Part shown: piece by piece, positions 35,766-37,065 of the stretch
How positions within the stretch are numbered: position 1 is the first letter of the stretch
How the letters are laid out: each line of letters begins with the position of its first letter
Assembly (NCBI GenBank): GCA_009602735.1
Contig: WELA01013530.1
Coordinates: 1 to 37,065 of the forward strand
Source of the DNA: Mesotaenium endlicherianum
Taxonomy: Eukaryota > Streptophyta > Zygnematophyceae > Zygnematales > Mesotaeniaceae
DNA: 37,065 nt
Direction of reading: 5' to 3'
The notes under the pieces: generated by a model
What the model was told of the DNA's origin: nothing
What the model saw: the letters and a program-made list of their open reading frames with translations, nothing else
The model's database searches: none
Position numbers and translations under genes: made by a program

Positions 35766-36869
35766 ATGTTCCAGGAGCTATTCGATCAATACCAGTGGGA
35801 TGAGATAAAGCAAAGCATCTACCGTAAAACAGCGGCAGATGTGGAAGCTGCTTTGCGCAAAAACAAACGCAACCTGGAAGATTTCAAAGCGTTGATCTCT
35901 CCCGCAGCCATGCCTTATCTCGAAGAGATGGCCATGCTGAGCCATCGCCTTACACAAAAGCGTTTTGGCAAAACACTGCAATTGTATATTCCCTTATATC
36001 TTTCGAACGAATGCCAGAATATATGTACTTATTGCGGGTTCAGTCTGCATAACCAGATACCACGCAAAACGCTATCGCTTTCCGAGATTCAGCAGGAGGC
36101 CGGTTACCTGAAGCAACAAGGATTTGAACACGTACTGCTGGTTACAGGTGAAGCGAACAGAACCGTAGGTGTTGATTACCTGAAAAATGCTATTACTTTA
36201 TTGAAACAACAGTTTGCCAATGTGTCGATGGAAGTACAGCCGCTGGAGCAAGACGAATACGAAACACTGATCGATGCGGGACTACATACGGTGCTGGTGT
36301 ACCAGGAAACCTATCATAAAGACGATTACAAACTGCACCACACCAAAGGAAAAAAATCTAATTTCTATTACCGCCTCGCCACGCCCGACAGGCTTGGCAA
36401 GGCCGGTATTCATAAGATTGGACTGGGTGTTTTGATTGGACTGGAAGACTGGCGCACCGATAATTTTTTTACCGCCCTGCATTTGCAATACCTGGAGAAA
36501 ACTTACTGGCAAACAAAATACAGCATCTCTTTTCCCAGGTTAAGACCTGCAGAAGGATTGATAGAACCCAAAGTGGTGATGAATGATAAAGAGTTGGTAC
36601 AACTGATTTGTGCCTGGCGTATTTTTAACGAAGAAGTGGAGTTGTCAATGTCGACCCGCGAAAATGAAAAATTCCGCGATCATATCATTCAACTGGGTAT
36701 CACCAGCATCAGCGCCGGTTCTAAAACAAACCCGGGTGGTTATATAACCGCAGTAGAATCGTTAGAGCAGTTTGAAATTGACGACAGCCGCAGTCCGGCA
36801 GAAGTAGTGCGTATGATAGAGCGACAGGGATACAAAGCCGTGTGGAAAGACTGGGAAGCTTTTGCATAA
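35766..36869 (+). CDS. thiH: 2-iminoacetate synthase ThiH
   Basis: Radical SAM lyase that cleaves tyrosine to give dehydroglycine for ThiG. The 367-residue protein has the cluster motif CxxxCxxC at C83, C87, C90 (CQNICTYC), followed by the SAM-binding segment LLVTGEAN and family blocks [49 protein letters not shown] and [12 protein letters not shown]. Use of ThiH instead of glycine oxidase ThiO means the thiazole route does not need oxygen. It overlaps the next gene by one base (TAATG). Confidence 0.97.
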   Translation: MFQELFDQYQWDEIKQSIYRKTAADVEAALRKNKRNLEDFKALISPAAMPYLEEMAMLSHRLTQKRFGKTLQLYIPLYLSNECQNICTYCGFSLHNQIPRKTLSLSEIQQEAGYLKQQGFEHVLLVTGEANRTVGVDYLKNAITLLKQQFANVSMEVQPLEQDEYETLIDAGLHTVLVYQETYHKDDYKLHHTKGKKSNFYYRLATPDRLGKAGIHKIGLGVLIGLEDWRTDNFFTALHLQYLEKTYWQTKYSISFPRLRPAEGLIEPKVVMNDKELVQLICAWRIFNEEVELSMSTRENEKFRDHIIQLGITSISAGSKTNPGGYITAVESLEQFEIDDSRSPAEVVRMIERQGYKAVWKDWEAFA

Positions 36870-37065
36870 TGTTATCACAAGAAGAAATAGAACGTTATAG
36901 CCGGCAACTAATATTGCCGGAGATCGGTACAGCCGGGCAATTGAAGCTGCAACAAGCCAAAGTATTGCTCATTGGTGCAGGCGGGTTAGGATGCCCTGCT
37001 GCACAGTACCTCGCTGCTGCCGGCATTGGTACACTGGGTATTGCCGATGGAGACAAAGTAGAAAC
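36869..37065 (+). CDS. thiF: ThiF/MoeB-family adenylyltransferase, cut by the window end
   Basis: Only the first 65 codons are visible. They show the E1-like start [19 protein letters not shown] and the nucleotide loop [19 protein letters not shown] with the beginning of the acidic IADGD segment. As the last gene of a thiS-C-D-E-G-H operon, joined to thiH by a one-base overlap, it most likely adenylates the C-terminus of ThiS. MoeB and ThiF cannot be told apart from this part, and in many Bacteroidota one protein may serve both routes. Confidence 0.85.
   Translation, partial: MLSQEEIERYSRQLILPEIGTAGQLKLQQAKVLLIGAGGLGCPAAQYLAAAGIGTLGIADGDKVE

Overview
This 37 kb window looks like chromosomal DNA of a Bacteroidota bacterium, most likely of the Chitinophagaceae type. 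The evidence is gene content (GH88, GH106 and DUF2264-type glycan genes, an lptB-GH3 pair, a PaaZ fusion, YeeE halves, a BBP2-type porin), several start sites preceded by the Bacteroidota -7 box TANNTTTG, and few Shine-Dalgarno sequences. The genus cannot be fixed from the sequence alone. No SusC/SusD pair, transposase, CRISPR array or phage gene was seen.

Layout. (1) 1-715: a decayed outer-membrane barrel gene. (2) 722-4909: housekeeping genes metF (minus), then lptB, a GH3-family gene and fabG. (3) 5006-7478: a small secreted protein, a SulP anion transporter and a beta-carbonic anhydrase, probably a bicarbonate uptake unit, closed by a perfect bidirectional terminator. (4) 7496-10413 (minus): an enoyl-CoA hydratase/isomerase-family protein and the ALDH-MaoC fusion PaaZ, with a strong dyad at the paaZ start. 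(5) 10547-14434: a DUF2264 remnant, a GH88 hydrolase and a GH36-like protein. (6) 14465-15352: a small GNAT protein and a TMEM175-family channel. (7) 15353-19078: a likely sigma-54 module (dyad, -24/-12-like element, porin, secreted protein of unknown function, NtrC-type regulator). (8) 19169-24617: a GntR/LacI-hybrid regulator divergent from a GH106 rhamnosidase-like gene and a second GH88. (9) 24720-27440: a soluble GAF histidine kinase, a wrecked MFS gene and a two-gene YeeE/YedE sulfur transporter. (10) 27510-28137: a MntA/HepT type VII toxin-antitoxin pair. (11) 28201-31152 (minus): a lipoprotein, a BamA/TamA-like barrel, REP-like palindromes, tRNA-Pro(CGG) and an LpxO-like hydroxylase. 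(12) 31348-37065: a TPP riboswitch and thiamine operon thiS-C-D-E-G-H-(thiF/moeB, cut by the window end).

How they work together. Two GH88 enzymes, a GH106 rhamnosidase, a GH36-like enzyme and a DUF2264 remnant point to use of a rhamnose- and unsaturated-uronate-containing polysaccharide such as rhamnogalacturonan, probably controlled by the GntR-type regulator (inference). The sigma-54 regulator probably controls the porin transcript it sits at the end of. The thiamine operon covers HMP synthesis, HMP kinase, thiazole formation by the glycine-forming radical SAM (ThiH) route and coupling, under TPP feedback.

The most notable points are the compact candidate sigma-54 porin circuit, the paaZ dyad, three truncated or internally deleted gene remnants, and the palindromic repeats beside tRNA-Pro. 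I did not find a clearly new defence or mobile system.
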